The translations under genes were made by a program, and so were the position numbers. A stretch of 64,000 bases of DNA from Solea solea. Its lineage: Eukaryota > Chordata > Actinopteri > Pleuronectiformes > Soleidae. Within the stretch, counting starts at the first letter, position 1; each line of letters starts with the position of its first letter. Below the pieces are notes generated by a model, which was given only the letters and a program-made list of their open reading frames with translations, searched no databases and was not told the DNA's origin. The DNA lies in the NCBI RefSeq assembly GCF_958295425.1, contig NC_081149.1:3616201-3680200 (forward strand). Direction: 5' to 3'. Shown here piece by piece: positions 38,401 through 50,450 of this stretch.

Positions 38401-39816
38401 TTAGTCTTAGGTTGGTCTTTCTCCAATACACCATCACAACTGATCATCTCTCTGCTGACAGTTGTGGATTATGTTGTATTTTTCAGTCTGAGTGGCTGCA
38501 ACCTGTCAGAGAAGAGCTGTGAAGCTCTGGCTTCAGTTCTCAGCTCCCAGTCCTCTCGTCTGAGAGAGCTGGACCTGAGTAACAACGATCTGCAGGACTC
38601 AGGAGTGAAGCTGATCTCAGTGGGACTGGAGAGTCCTCACTGTAGACTGGAAACCCTCAGGTCAGCTCACTTCACGTTAACAACAATGTATAAATCAATG
38701 TTTGTGCCATATTTTCCATATTCTTCTTCCTTCGATCTGTTTCCATCTCGTCCTCTTTGCCCCCTTGTGTCCTCTTTTGTTACACCAACTGTCCTCACGT
38801 CCTCCTTCACAGAATCCATGAACCTTCTCTTTGGTCTTCCTCTTTTCCTCCATCTTCAAGCATGAGTAGCTGATCCCACATTGTATTTCTCTCCAACAAA
38901 CAAACATACCTGCAGCATGCACAGTTGATGCATACAGTCCACATGGTTTACACATAGGTCCAGATACTGTATGTGGAATTTACTTATTGACCTTAAGTCT
39001 CATATTTGGCCCCAGATTTATATTTATAAGGATTTTATGGCTCAGCGATAGAGCGAGTCTTCTTTTAACTGGAAGGTTATAGATTCATGCTGATGTTGCT
39101 GTGTCTGCAGCTTATGAATGGAATGATGCACTGCACATAGATGTACTGTTTGAGTGAAAGGTTGTGAATGGGTGAATGGCAGCTTTTAAAGCAGCTTTCA
39201 GTGGTTATAAAGACAAAGGAAATGCTACATAAATACAAACCATTAACCATATTTGATCATTTCCTGTGAAGGCTGAGTGGCTGTAAACTGTCGTGGAGAA
39301 GCGTTGAGGCCCTGTCCTCAGCCCTCAGCTCACCGTCCACCCGTGTGAGGAACCTGGACTTCAGCAACAATGACCTGCAGGACGCAGGAGTGAAGCTGCT
39401 GTCTGCTGCGCTGACGAGCCGCTGCTGTCAACTGGAAATGCTCAGGTTAGCATCGAGGTTTCTGCAAAGTTTATTATGGAATCACTGAGACAAGACTGAG
39501 GAAAAAAGATACTGATCAAAATCATTAGATCAGACATCTGAAAACAGATCATATAAAAAAGTCCATCATGCTTCATGCTTCATGCTTCTCCTTCAAGAGA
39601 GCAAAAATATAAGTTACACAACAGAAACATTATCTTCTGGAACTGGCTCATTATTAAGTAAAGCAACAGCTCAAAGATCGTCGTGATATCACCATCAGAC
39701 ACTGATCATTAATTCATCATTTGATTGACATCTGATGGGTTACATCACTAGTGTTATCCCAACACTATGAGCAAATCCAATTTGTGTGTTTCCCTCTGTA
39801 AAGTGTAATTGTTTTT

Positions 39817-39848
<32 letters not shown>

Positions 39849-42540
39849 TCTTTCTGTTACAACATGCACGACAGAGCAAGGCAAAAGTGGTCAGATTGGG
39901 ATTACATGTGCATTGTGTGCCATTTAGCGAGTAAATGATGATCTATAGATCTTTATTGTAATATTAATACATTTTTGTCCACTTTCCTCACAAAATAATT
40001 CAGGTTGGATGTCTGTAACCTGTCAGAGAGGAGCTGTGAAGACCTGGCTTCAGTTCTCAGCTCCCACTCCTCTGGTCTGAGGGAGCTGGACCTGAGTAAC
40101 AATGACCTGCAGGACTCAGGAGTGAAGCTGATCTCAGTGGGATTGAAGAGTCCTCACTGTGGACTGGAAAGTCTCAGGTCAGAAAACCTCTCTGTGTATG
40201 CAGTTTGATTTCAGGGTGTACATCTACATCTGAACAAACTACATCAGTTTTAATCCGACTTTTGTCTGAATTGAATTGAATCAATTTACTGCCTGAGGGT
40301 GTTGTGATAGGCTGCTGTCCTGTCCGGAGTGTGCCCTGCCTCTCACCCCAGGCCAGCTGAGACTGACCTCAGCTCCAACCAGTGCTCCTCAAAGAATAAA
40401 TGCTCTCATACTCGGTCTGTGTGTGTGTGTGTGTGTGTGTGTGTAGGTTATCAGGTTGCCTAGTGACAGAAGAAGGCTGTGCCTCTCTGGCCTTCGCTCT
40501 CAGCTCCAACCCTTCTCATCTGAAAGATCTGGACCTGAGCTACAATCACCCAGGAGCCTCAGGAGTGACACTGCTCTCTGCTGGACTCATGGACCCACAG
40601 TGGAGACTGAACACTCTCCGGTATGGAGGCTGCACATTTTCTTTTCCCTGACGATGTCTGACATGTGATGTGACCTTAAACATGCTGGTTTACGACAGAC
40701 ATTGCTCTTTTTATTTTTTAGAGTGGATCCCAGCGGCATCCACTGGTTGAAACCTGGTCTGAAGAAGTGTAAGTGTGTGTTTTCCTCACAATTATAGCAG
40801 GAGGGGCACGACATAGGAAACACACTTTAACATTTATCCAGAAAATGTCTTCTTAGGTTTACAGAACAAACTTCTTGAGATTTGACAGTTTTAAAAAGTG
40901 ACACTTATTGGACAACAACAGCTCTTGTCCACTCATGTGTATTATGCTTTATCTTCTATTTTCCTCTAAATAGGAACAAAGTTCTTGAGTTGTATGTCTC
41001 GAGACCACTTCTATGAGGTCTCGGTCTTGTCACAGCCTTGGCGGTCTTGGTCTCGATACCCTTGGGTCTTGGTATTGTCTTGGTTTCGGTTTAAGTGGTC
41101 TTAACTACAAGTCTAGTGCCGTCACAAGAAGAGACGTCCGACACAAAAATCAAGTCGAACAGTGCCGAACTGTAGATCAGTTAAAAATACTGGTGTGTTT
41201 AGTGACAGAGGTGTCTGGTGTGTTTAGTGACTGGTGTGTTTAGTGACAGAGGAGTCTGGTGTGTTCAGTGACAGCACTGCTGACCGTGAGTGGCAGCACA
41301 GACCCCGTCTGACACTTGCTCCAATCACACATATATTTTTAATCGGTGTTGTTTGACTAAATAAATGGGATGGTTGACTTTTAAATAACATCTGCATATC
41401 CCCGTTGTGTTGACTTAACATTAGGCCTAATCCATTTCAGGGAAGTTGATATCATGATACAGTGTAATTTGGCCACAACAATTGGACATGATGCAATTTC
41501 AAGTTTCTAATTGTGTATATTCAATTTGATGTTACAATTCCATGAAGTCTGATGTAGATGATTTCCATATTTCCCACTCTTTAGACAGTTGTTGGAGGTG
41601 TTAACTGTTTTGTCAGATGACTTTGGGAGCAGTCAGGAGCAGGAACAATAATACCTTCTAATATATGTACTGAATGTAAACTACAACTGAAGCCCAGTCT
41701 GCTGTTGTTCTTCAATTCATGCAAGTTGTCGTGTAACTTCAACACTAGTCGGTTTTTTTCCCCTGTGTCGGTCTTGTCTCGACTTGGTCTGTCTTGGTCT
41801 TGGTTTAGGCGGTCTTGACTACAAGTCAAGTTCTGATTCATTGAGATGAGTCTTATGTTTGTTCTGACTGAGTTTCTGTGCACCAGTACCTGCATCTAAA
41901 CAGTTTGTGGTTCCCTCTGTCAGATGCATGTGAAATCACCTTGGACCCAAACACAGCAAACGAATACCTCTCGCTGTCTGAGGACAATAAGACGGTGACA
42001 CTGGTGAGGGAGAGGCAGCCGTATCCCGATCACCCACAGAGATTCCATCACTGGAAGCAGCTGCTGTGCACCAACAGTCTGACTGACCGCTGTTACTGGG
42101 AGGTAGAGAGGAAAGGGTGGGTGTCCGTGGGAGTGGCTTACAGAGGAATCAGTAGAAGAGGCGCTGACTGCTGCCTTGGGCTTAATGAGAGTTCTTGGAG
42201 CATGTTCTGCTCTCCAAAGCACAACTACTCTGCCTTCACCGGTGGAAGAATGCAAGGGTGTGTGCGCACCCCTGTCCCGACATCTGACAGAGTGTCAGTG
42301 TATGTGGACTGGCCTGCCGGGACCGTGTCCTTCTACAGACTCTCCTCTGACAAATGGATCCATCTCCACACCTTTCACAGCACATTCACCGAACCTCTCT
42401 GCCCTGCATTTGGTTTTGAGCATCTGATCAGGTTTGACTCCACAGTGTCTCTGTGTCAGATGAAGGAAGGAGAGTCGCCTACAACGGACCAACACTGCTC
42501 CTCAAGCCAAGTTCACGCAACAAGACTTTCAGAGTTGTAG
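35404..42540 (+). CDS. Fish NLR immune receptor: PYD-FISNA-NACHT-LRR-B30.2 (NLRC3-like / NLRP-like)
   Basis: This is a cytosolic innate immune sensor of the teleost-expanded NLR family. Exons are 35404-35683 (pyrin-like death fold), 36509-38375 (FISNA and NACHT), four LRR exons of exactly 174 nt (38487-38660, 39272-39445, 40004-40177, 40447-40620), 40722-40768, and 41924-42540 (PRY/SPRY, TAG). Phases all fit and give 1168 aa. Seen directly: Walker A GIAGIGKT near residue 200, Walker [15 protein letters not shown] cores [16 protein letters not shown], and B30.2 hallmarks LDPNTA and WEVE. The FISNA-NACHT exon must use the donor GTAGGT at 38376; reading on gives an immediate stop. A second in-phase donor exists for exon 1 at 35846. 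The gene looks intact. Which named fish gene it matches cannot be told from sequence alone, so no symbol is given. Confidence 0.92.
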
Positions 42541-42564
42541 GACTGTTGTGTTTTTCACACTACA

Positions 42565-44336
42565 TGGGTAGGGTAGGGCAAACCAGTTAAACCAGTTCTT
42601 TAACAGGTTTGATCACCCCATCCCATTCACACATCTGAATGCTGATGCCCTCACCCTTCACCTCACCCCCCAACTCACACAAGCCTCCACTAACACAGAT
42701 GAGGACAACTCCCAACCCCCCACCACACCACCCACGATCACGGCAGCTCAGGTTTATGGAGAGCTGAGGAGGCTGCGTCCTAACAAAGCTGCAGGTCCAG
42801 ATGGAGTGTCACCTCGACTGCTGAAGGCCTGCGCGCGGGAACTGGGTCACCCCCTTCAGCACATCTTCAACCTGAGCCTGGGACTGGGGAAGGTTCCCCA
42901 GCAGTGGAAGACATCGTGCATCATCCCAGTCCCAAAGAAACCCCATTCTGGAGAGATGAACGACTACAGACCTGTGGCCCTGACGTCGCACGTGATGAAG
43001 ACCATGGAACGACTGGTGCTTCATCACCTCAGGCCACAGACCTGCCATGCCCTTGACCCCCTACAGTTTGCTTACCGGGAAAAGGTGGGAGTGGAAGATG
43101 CCATCATCTTCCTGCAACATCGATCTCTCTCTCACCTGGACAGAGGCAGCGGTGCTGTGAAAATTACATTCTTGGATTTCTCCAGCGCCTTCAACACCAT
43201 TCAGCCTCTGCTCCTGAGGGACAAGCTGTCTGGGATGGGAGTGGGTTCACACCTAGTTGCCTGGATAAGTGACTACCTGACCGGCCGACCCCAGTATGTG
43301 AGACTGGGGGAATGCAGGTCTGACATGGTGGTCAGCAACACGGGGGCGCCGCAGGGGACTGTGCTCTCTCCTGTCTTGTTTACCCTGTACACGTCTGACT
43401 TTCAGCACAACTCAGAGCTCTGCCATGTGCAGAAATTTGCGGACGACACAGCCATTGTTGGCTGTATCAGGAGCGGAAACGAGGATGAGTACAGGGAGCT
43501 CATCCAGGACTTCGTCAAATGGTGTGACAACAATCATCTGCTCCTAAACACACCAAGACCAGGGAGATGGTTGTGGATTTCCGGAGATCCAGGGTGCACC
43601 CAGAACCAGTTCTTATCAAGGGGGACTGTGTGGAGGTGGTGCACACCTACAAATACCTGGGAGTACAGCTGGATGACAGGCTGGACTGGACCACCAACAC
43701 AGATGCTCTGTGCAGGAAAGGACAGAGTCGCCTGTACTTCCTTAGAAGGCTGGCATCCTTCAACGTCTGCAGGAAGCTGTTACAGACCTTCTACCAGTCT
43801 GTGGTAGCGAGTGCCCTCCTGTACACAGTGGTGTGCTGGGGGGGCAGCCTAAAGAAGAAGGACGCTTCACGCCTGGACAAACTAATAAGGAAGGCAGGCT
43901 CTGTTGTAGGCACAGAACTGGACAGTCTGACATCGATAGCTGAGCGACGCACACTCAACAGGCTCCTGTCCATCATAGACAATCCACACCATCCACTACA
44001 CAGCACCATACACAGACAGAGGAGCAGCTTCAGTGACAGACTGCTGTCAATGTCCTGCTCCACAGAAAGACTGAGGAGATCATTCCTCCCCCATGCCATC
44101 AGACTCTTCAACCTGCATCATACATGACACATACACGCAAGCACACATGTACATCTCATTGTACAACGCCTTTATATTTTTTCGTTTTTCCTTTTTATAC
44201 ATATGTTTCAGTTTATATTTAGACTGTACATAGACCTGCATGCCTCTTATGTTTCTATCGTGTAACATATTCTGGAGCTGCTGAACTGTGAATTTCTCTT
44301 GTGAGATGAATAAAGTATCTATCTATCTATCTATCT
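42565..44336 (+). mobile_element. 5'-truncated CR1/L2/Rex1-like LINE with reverse transcriptase remnant
   Basis: The element encodes only the reverse-transcriptase part. Motifs include NKAAGPDGVSPRLLK, NDYRPVALTS, LDFSSAFNTI, GAPQGTVLSPVLF and the catalytic FADDTAIVG. The frame opens near 42590 and shifts once near 43555, where one base is missing before the segment REMVVDFRRSR; the second part (to 44127) then runs intact. No endonuclease domain is present, as expected for 5' truncation. The 3' end carries AATAAA and a short (ATCT)n tail, typical of this LINE group. It lies in the same orientation as the NLR gene, starting about 25 bases after its stop codon. The exact clade within CR1/L2/Rex1 is not certain. 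Confidence 0.88.
44309..44314 (+). terminator. LINE-borne poly(A) signal, possibly used by the NLR gene
   Basis: AATAAA stands just before the (ATCT)n tail of the LINE. No hexamer occurs between the NLR stop codon (42540) and the LINE start. Confidence 0.4.
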
Positions 44337-44360
44337 ACATGTGATCTGGAGTCTTAGGTC

Positions 44361-44772
44361 CTGTTTCCACCTTGTGACACGGTTTGGTTTGCTTCAAAAC
44401 AGTACATCTTTTTTTGCGTTTCCATTAGGAATAGTACCAAAATAACCAGCCCAATAGTTCCATTCTTTGGTAGCCTTCAGAGTAAAATGGTATGGTGCAG
44501 TCAGGGTGGCTCCACCCACGACAGTCAGCTGACATGGAGACAAATGCCTGCAGTCTATTCTCATACAAAGCTTGATGTCTTGTTCAGACAAACAGTCTCA
44601 AACTGAGCAGGGAATAAAAGAGCTGCTGGATGTCCTCCTGTGTTGCCTGTTGTGTCAGTCATCGCACCAGTAAGCACTATGTGGCCATTGGCACAGCCCA
44701 CATTCACCTATAGTAAAAGTAGGCGGGGTGTTCTCCCAAGCCTGACCCAAACCATCCATGATGGAAACACAG
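44361..44772 (+). mobile_element. MITE with CTGTGTTTCCATC-type ends, copy A
   Basis: It begins CTGTTTCCACCTTG and ends CATGATGGAAACACAG. The interior TTTTTTTGCGTTTCCAT, GGAATAGTACCAAAATAACC and GTTCCATTCTTTG is the reverse complement of the copy at 54085-54576. It is non-coding. Confidence 0.75.
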
Positions 44773-44984
44773 CTTTTACAGTCATTGTTTGAGGAGGAGG
44801 AGCAGGGAACACCTATGCACACCCCGAGAGAACATGGCCCTTGGTCAAACCAGGACCTGAAGCGGTGGCCTTCATGCCTTTACTTCTTAAGCACATAAAT
44901 ATGACCATGGAGCAGGTTACCTCTCAGCATAAAACTCAGAGATGCATTTGCTGACTTGTGTTATGTTATTGCCCCAATCATCAT

Positions 44985-45455
44985 TGTTATGGGAATTATG
45001 TACCTCATGTAATACATGAAGACAAATGTTCAATGCAACCGTTCGATGCGACCTGTGACCAGTGACCCTTTGTATTGTTAATGTAACTGTTCGATGCGAC
45101 CTGTGACCAGTGACCATTTGTATTGTTTTAGGAACTGTTTGATGTGACTTGTGAATAGAGACAATGGGTCTGCGACTTAGGGCAAGGTGATAACAGACCC
45201 ACAGAGGCGGGGGTCTGCACCTTATGGCAGGGTGATAGCAGACCCACAGAGGCAGGGGTCTGCACCTTATGGCAGGGTGATAGCAGACCCATTGAGACAG
45301 ATAAATACCATGTGTTTCCTCCAAGAGAGGGAATCTTCACTTTGTAACTGGCCTGTGTGTTGCTTTGTGAATGCTCCTCTTGTACAAGATTAAACCCTTG
45401 TTTGGACACTGAGCTGACTCCGATCTCCTTCCTATGGATCTCAATTCTTTTGACA
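44985..45455 (+). mobile_element. Solo LTR of an LTR retrotransposon or endogenous retrovirus
   Basis: The 471-bp unit starts TGTTATGG and ends TTTTGACA (TGT...ACA). ATCAT stands directly on both sides (44980-44984 and 45456-45460), a 5-bp target duplication. Inside, in LTR order, are tandem repeats (48-bp units from 45041; 45-bp units from 45196), a TATA-like ATAAAT at 45301 and ATTAAA at 45389-45394 followed by a GT-rich stretch. No internal gag/pol/env sequence adjoins it, so recombination between two LTRs probably removed the body. Whether the parent was Ty3/gypsy-like or retroviral cannot be decided here. Confidence 0.75.
45041..45300. repeat. Tandem repeats inside the solo LTR (48-bp x ~2.5, 45-bp x ~2.5)
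   Basis: GTTCGATGCG or its variant occurs at 45041, 45089 and 45137 (48-bp period, with GACCTGTGACCAGTGACC). GACCCACAGAGGC or its variant occurs at 45196, 45241 and 45286 (45-bp period). Repeats in this position are usual for enhancers in the U3 part of LTRs. Confidence 0.85.
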
Positions 45456-45460
45456 ATCAT

Positions 45461-46423
45461 ATTTTTATGTAGTATTATTGTAGGAGAGAAGACTTCAGCT
45501 CAATAAACATCCAAAATCTTCATCAGAGAAGTGGATAACCAGTGTTGGAAATGTTACTTTAACATTTAACAAAAGTTACTTCTCCCAAAAAGTAACGCTA
45601 GCTAAGTAGCTAGCTACCGGCGCTTCCTGACATGCAGCTAGCTAACATTAAATAGCTGGCTATATGACATAGATAGATTACTGTTGCTAAATACAAATCA
45701 TAGACCATGTCTATTTTTGTGCTCCCTACGTAACACAATACTTCTTCCTTTACTTTCAGTACTTGAGTAGTACATTTTAAAATAAACTACTTACAATAAC
45801 ATGTTGAATAGTTTAGTACTTTCTTACTTAAGTGTGGTGCTTAAAAAACACTTCAACTTCAAGTCTTGGTCTCTAGTACTTTATACATAAAACAAGCAAC
45901 ATGTTAGTCTGTGCATTGGGTTTTTGTTCGGTTTAAAGTTTCATAAAAACGTTTTACTTTCACATCCCAGCTGCAGAAAGGTCACAAAGTCACAAAGTCA
46001 CAAAAAGAGGAACCCCCTCAAAAACTAAACTGAGGGGTAAATACTGGTTCATCTTCAAAAGGAGCTGAGAGAAAAACTGGTTTACTGCCGTTGGCGGCCA
46101 ACATGACGGGCAACAGAAATTCTGGTAGTGTTGAAAGTTGCTGGTAAACCCAATGTGGGAGTGGCAGTCCCCTCCACACCTGATGCGTGGCTCCACAAAT
46201 TGAAATGTGTATATTGAAAACAGCATTCATAGGTCATTCTATGCACCACATACAGTGGAGCATATAATGAAGAGTGATAGGTATGAGAAAACATATTTCC
46301 CATGATGATTATCCTGAAATAATTGATTCACATGGTTATTGCAATGACTGAAGAAAAGTGTTTTAATACCATTTATTTAAACGTGAATGGGCGTAAGCGT
46401 CTGTCTATACCTACAGTGGTCAG

Positions 46424-46456
<33 letters not shown>

Positions 46457-47621
46457 ACACATCTCAGGACTGAACAACACTTTTATTCTGTACTTTCCCC
46501 ATCATTTCTGTACAATAACTGACATTTTCAAGACATGGAAATGATCACTTCTGTCAGGAATCCAAGCTGAACCACAGAAGACACCTGCTGTCAAGGACGA
46601 CACAACACAACCAAACAAGGATACACCATCTCTTCACTTCCACTGCAGGCTGACCAACATGATGGCAATCAGCTGCTCCTCATATAATCATTGTAGAAGG
46701 TAATAAGATAACAGGGGAACAAAAGGAATGCCCTATATTAGTAATGCGATTTGAAACTAAAGCAAGACACACCAGCGCTCACTTATCTGACCAACCTGCC
46801 TCTCTTGTTCATGACAGGAGGCGTTTCTTGTGTTTGTCTAATAACCTACACTTGAAAACCGAGATATTGTTCCCATGGGAACTCAAGTTTATGAAGTTTT
46901 TATGAAGTGGCCGCTGGCGTTTGAGTATCACACTGACATGAGCACAGACAGGGAAACGTCGTTTGATGGGACGTTTCTGATCTCTTTATAAGGAAATACA
47001 ACAGATTACAAAGTAACTGACTTTAGTCCCAGATGGTTTAAACATCTCTTCACAGCCAGCACAGACGAGTGGAATGATTTTGTTGTAAAAACACCCATCA
47101 CTATGTTTTCGCTTCAACCCTGATTTGAGTCTAGTCTGATACCGAGGCTCCGTTCAGAGTGTGGTGAAACAATATTACTGTATCTGTTTATTTAACGTCT
47201 TTGAGTGTTCACGGCATAAACAATACTGTCTCTATTGAAAAGTATGACTATCAGTGTACCATTTAAACCTGGGAGTAACGTCCGTCCTCAGCGACCCATT
47301 TGCACAGCACGACGTGTAGTAAGACCGTTTACATTTGGCATTAAAATGCGTCCTCGATGCGTCTCCTGTGATCACATGTGATCAGACTTGGTTTCAGGAG
47401 CTGGATGACGGTGCATCAGTCTGCATGAGTTAGTGTGAAAACACTGAGGCATGAACTAATGCGTGGTCACATTCATGAGGACGCATTAGAGACCGCCTCT
47501 ACAGGGGCGTGGTCTGGTAGTGAAATCTGACGCCGAGGTGCAGCTGCGCAAGTCGAGCTTCTCAATCGCTCACACCGTGCTCCAAGCAGCGGAGAGAAAG
47601 ACGACAGAGCAATGGTTTCCA
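45461..47621. other. Gene-free intergenic stretch
   Basis: The only structure I see is a (CA)n microsatellite at about 46427-46455 and a triple CACAAAGT at about 45984-46000. Reading frames in all six frames show no domain or splice pattern. Confidence 0.65.
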
Positions 47622-48095
47622 CGTGCATGAGGGCGGGGACTGAGAGTTGACTGAGCCAATGACACGTGCATGAGGGCAGGGACTGAGAGTTGACTGAGCC
47701 AATGACACGTGCATGAGGGCGGGGACTGAGAGTTGACTGAGCCAATGACACGTGCATGAGGGCAGGGACTGAGAGTTGACTGAGCCAATGACACGTGCAT
47801 GAGGGCGGGGACTGAGAGTTGACTGAGCCAATGACACGTGCATGAGGGCGGGGACTGAGAGTGGACTGAGCCAATGACACGTGCATGAGGGCGGGGACTG
47901 AGAGTGGACTGAGCCAATGACACGTGCATGAGGGCGGGGACTGAGAGTTGACTGAGCCAATGACACGTGCATGAGGGCGGGGACTGAGAGTGGACTGAGC
48001 CAATGACACGTGCATGAGGGCGGGGACTGAGAGTTGACTGAGCCAATGACACGTGCATGAGGGCGGGGACTGAGAGTGGACTGAGCCAATGACAC
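47622..48095. repeat. 43-bp minisatellite, about 11 units
   Basis: CCAATGACAC recurs every 43 bases from 47656 to 48086. Units differ mainly at two sites (GGGCGGGG or GGGCAGGG; GAGTTGACT or GAGTGGACT). Because 43 is not a multiple of 3 and the unit has no stop on the - strand, all three - strand frames stay open, giving overlapping false reading frames of about 190-230 residues. Confidence 0.97.
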
Positions 48096-48824
48096 AATTG
48101 TAATGCAGCAGCTGGTGTTTGACCAGAGTGAGGCAGTAGAAACGCCAAATTTTAACAAGCACAATTTCAATACTTTACCCTTAACTGTGACGATTTGCAC
48201 CTGGATTTGCAAAATAAAGCGACTAGATACAGAAATACACTGGTTTATATGTGGTTCAGGGGTTTAGTTACACTTTAAGCACAGATGACAAGAGTCATCA
48301 TCCCAATACACGGCAAATGATCATTAACTACAGCATGACACTGGAGTAACTATATATAAAAAAAGAAATTTAAAAGGTGAATGTCGTGAAAATGACTTCC
48401 CTCTAACAGCTTCTTATCTGCTACACAGATCGACTAAAAGCAGAACTTTCTGTATAATACACAGGAGAGCTGCTAATGTCTCTGTGGCCTGGTTGTGGAT
48501 GAGCTGCAGTGCAGGCTAAAATGAGGCCTGGTGGGCGTGGCTTCTCTCTGGCCACAGGAGTCAAGGCACATGACTCAAACAAAGCCTTCGCTAATGTTAC
48601 GTGTTCTCCTGACAGTGCTCATTGCGAAAGGTCCGTCGTTCCTTCCTCCTCTCTGGATTTTGGAGAACTGTTGATGTGATGAACACGTATCTGTCACCGC
48701 TCCAGTCATCAAGGCTGAGGTCCCAGTCACGTCGGCCAAACCTGCTTCTGGTTCAAAGTGAGCTCCTGGATTTCTCTTCATCTAGATCTGTGTAGCACTT
48801 TTCACCAACAAATTTGGAAAGTGG

Positions 48825-49125
48825 TACTTTCCATTACTTTCCATTTGTGGACAGAACTCAGATTTTCCGAGATCATTTCCTTGAACTCTGATTTCCAACT
48901 CGGAAACTGTGAGCAACTTCACCAAGGGCGACGCTGCTACTGTGCTACTTTCACCGCTAACAGCGCTTCAGCCACATCTGTCTTACAGTAAATCAGTCGT
49001 ACACGAGTAGTTTAATTTCATCCGTTGACATGTTGCTACGCTGTTAGTGTGTGGATAATATAATGTAGACTGCTGTTAGCGACCGGTTTAGCCAAAAAGG
49101 GCTAGCCCGAGATACGTTTGCATTT
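48825..49125. mobile_element. Degraded relative of the Harbinger-like MITE at 714-996
   Basis: It shares TTCCATTTGTGG(A), AACTCNGAATTTCCGAG-like blocks, AGTNAATCAGTCG and CATGTTGCTACGCTGTT with the first copy in the same order. The right end is eroded, so the limits are approximate. Confidence 0.5.
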
Positions 49126-50265
49126 CCGACTTCTCAACAGGAACGTGTGTGGGGGCGGGGACGTGAAACGCAGCGTGACGTCAAACAGGACGTGGTTTTC
49201 AAACCGTGACCTTTTAAAACAAGTTCACACGACATGAACATAAGTAGAGATGATATCAGACTACACTCTGTCTCTCTCTCTCTCTCTCACCAGGAGCCAC
49301 TGATCACTGATGCGTGAAACCAGACTTAATTTAACTCACGTAGGATGACCGATTGATTTAGTTTCTGGACCAGTGACGTCTCATTTGTCTGCTTTCTGTG
49401 ATAATGTATTGCTTATTAGATCAGGATCTAATTTGCATTACGCCACAAGCTGCAAATTTCAGCTCATTCCCGGGGATCTCAAACTTTGTCCTGTCTACAA
49501 ATGTAAGAAATATTGCTGATTGTAAAATGAGTCATTTGGGATTAGGTGTAGTTTCTGAGACGTGTTATAATCAGTGAGAAACTTGGCTCTCTATATTTCT
49601 GAAATAATTTCAGTCTGACACTGAACGCCATTTCCATTTTAGACATTTCAGTCATTGGGTCTGACTAAGTGGAGACGTGCATCATCAATGTTGTAATGAA
49701 ACTGGATAATTAAAGATGGAGCAAAAGGTTTAAAACCAGGGGACCCACAACTGAACCCTGATGGATGCCATGGAATAGGTTTATGGAAAATAAAACTCAT
49801 CCAGCCACTGACACGGAGAGAAACCTATCAGATCATTTGGGCCTTAACAAATTTGAGGCTTCACTTGTGAAACCAGTGATTCATGCCCATCAGCGAGAGG
49901 AATATGACGACCTACTGTCTTGAAAGGAACTGTAGAGCATGCCAGAGAACTCACAGAGATGAAGGGTGTCAATAAATTTTAGAGCTTGTTCAAATTCCCC
50001 ACCAGTTAACAGATGAGCTTTGTTAAGCCTGGAGTTGCCGTTTCATCACCTCTGGTGTGGTTTTTGACTTGTATCTTAGACGTATAAAAAATATTATTAT
50101 TGGTGAGTAATGAAATCACTGCATACAAAACTCTTACTGAGAGACAATGATTAAGTTGTTCCCATTTATTTTTCTTCCAATGGGTCGCGGAACCTATTTT
50201 GTCATTTGCTGTGTTGGATCGTGACGGTAGATGAGAGGCAGGAGGTGCATGAGAATTATCATAAA

Positions 50266-50450
50266 CTGTGTTTCCATCATGACACGGTTCTGTTTGGTAC
50301 AGTATGGTACGGTCTGGGTCAGGCATATGTAGGCGGGGTTTGGAATGGGCCGCATCTAACTCCACCCAGGTACTGTACTGTGATCTTTCTCTGGCACTTT
50401 AGCGTACCATTGTACTCCGGTTGGGGCTGGTTACGTTGGTAAGTCCTGAT
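50266..50450. mobile_element. MITE with CTGTGTTTCCATC-type ends, copy C (partial)
   Basis: It begins CTGTGTTTCCATCATGACAC, then GGTACAGTATGGTACGGTCTGGGTCAGGC and TAGGCGGGGT, words shared with copies A and B. The right end is not clear. Confidence 0.5.

Noticed and set aside
38376..38865. The stop codon just after the NACHT exon, suggesting a truncated NLR.
   Set aside because: A donor GTAGGT at 38376 removes the stop, and the following LRR exon fits the phase exactly, so the gene reads on.
44901..45460. Reading frames with repeated Tyr/His/Pro-rich units on the - strand.
   Set aside because: They come from the 45-bp and 48-bp tandem repeats of the solo LTR and have no coding support.
47473..48212. 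Three overlapping - strand open frames of about 190-230 residues with repeated Ser/Pro/His-rich units, looking like a repeat protein.
   Set aside because: They are the same 43-bp minisatellite read in its three frames. The unit length is not a multiple of three and merely lacks stops on this strand, and there is no domain or splice context.
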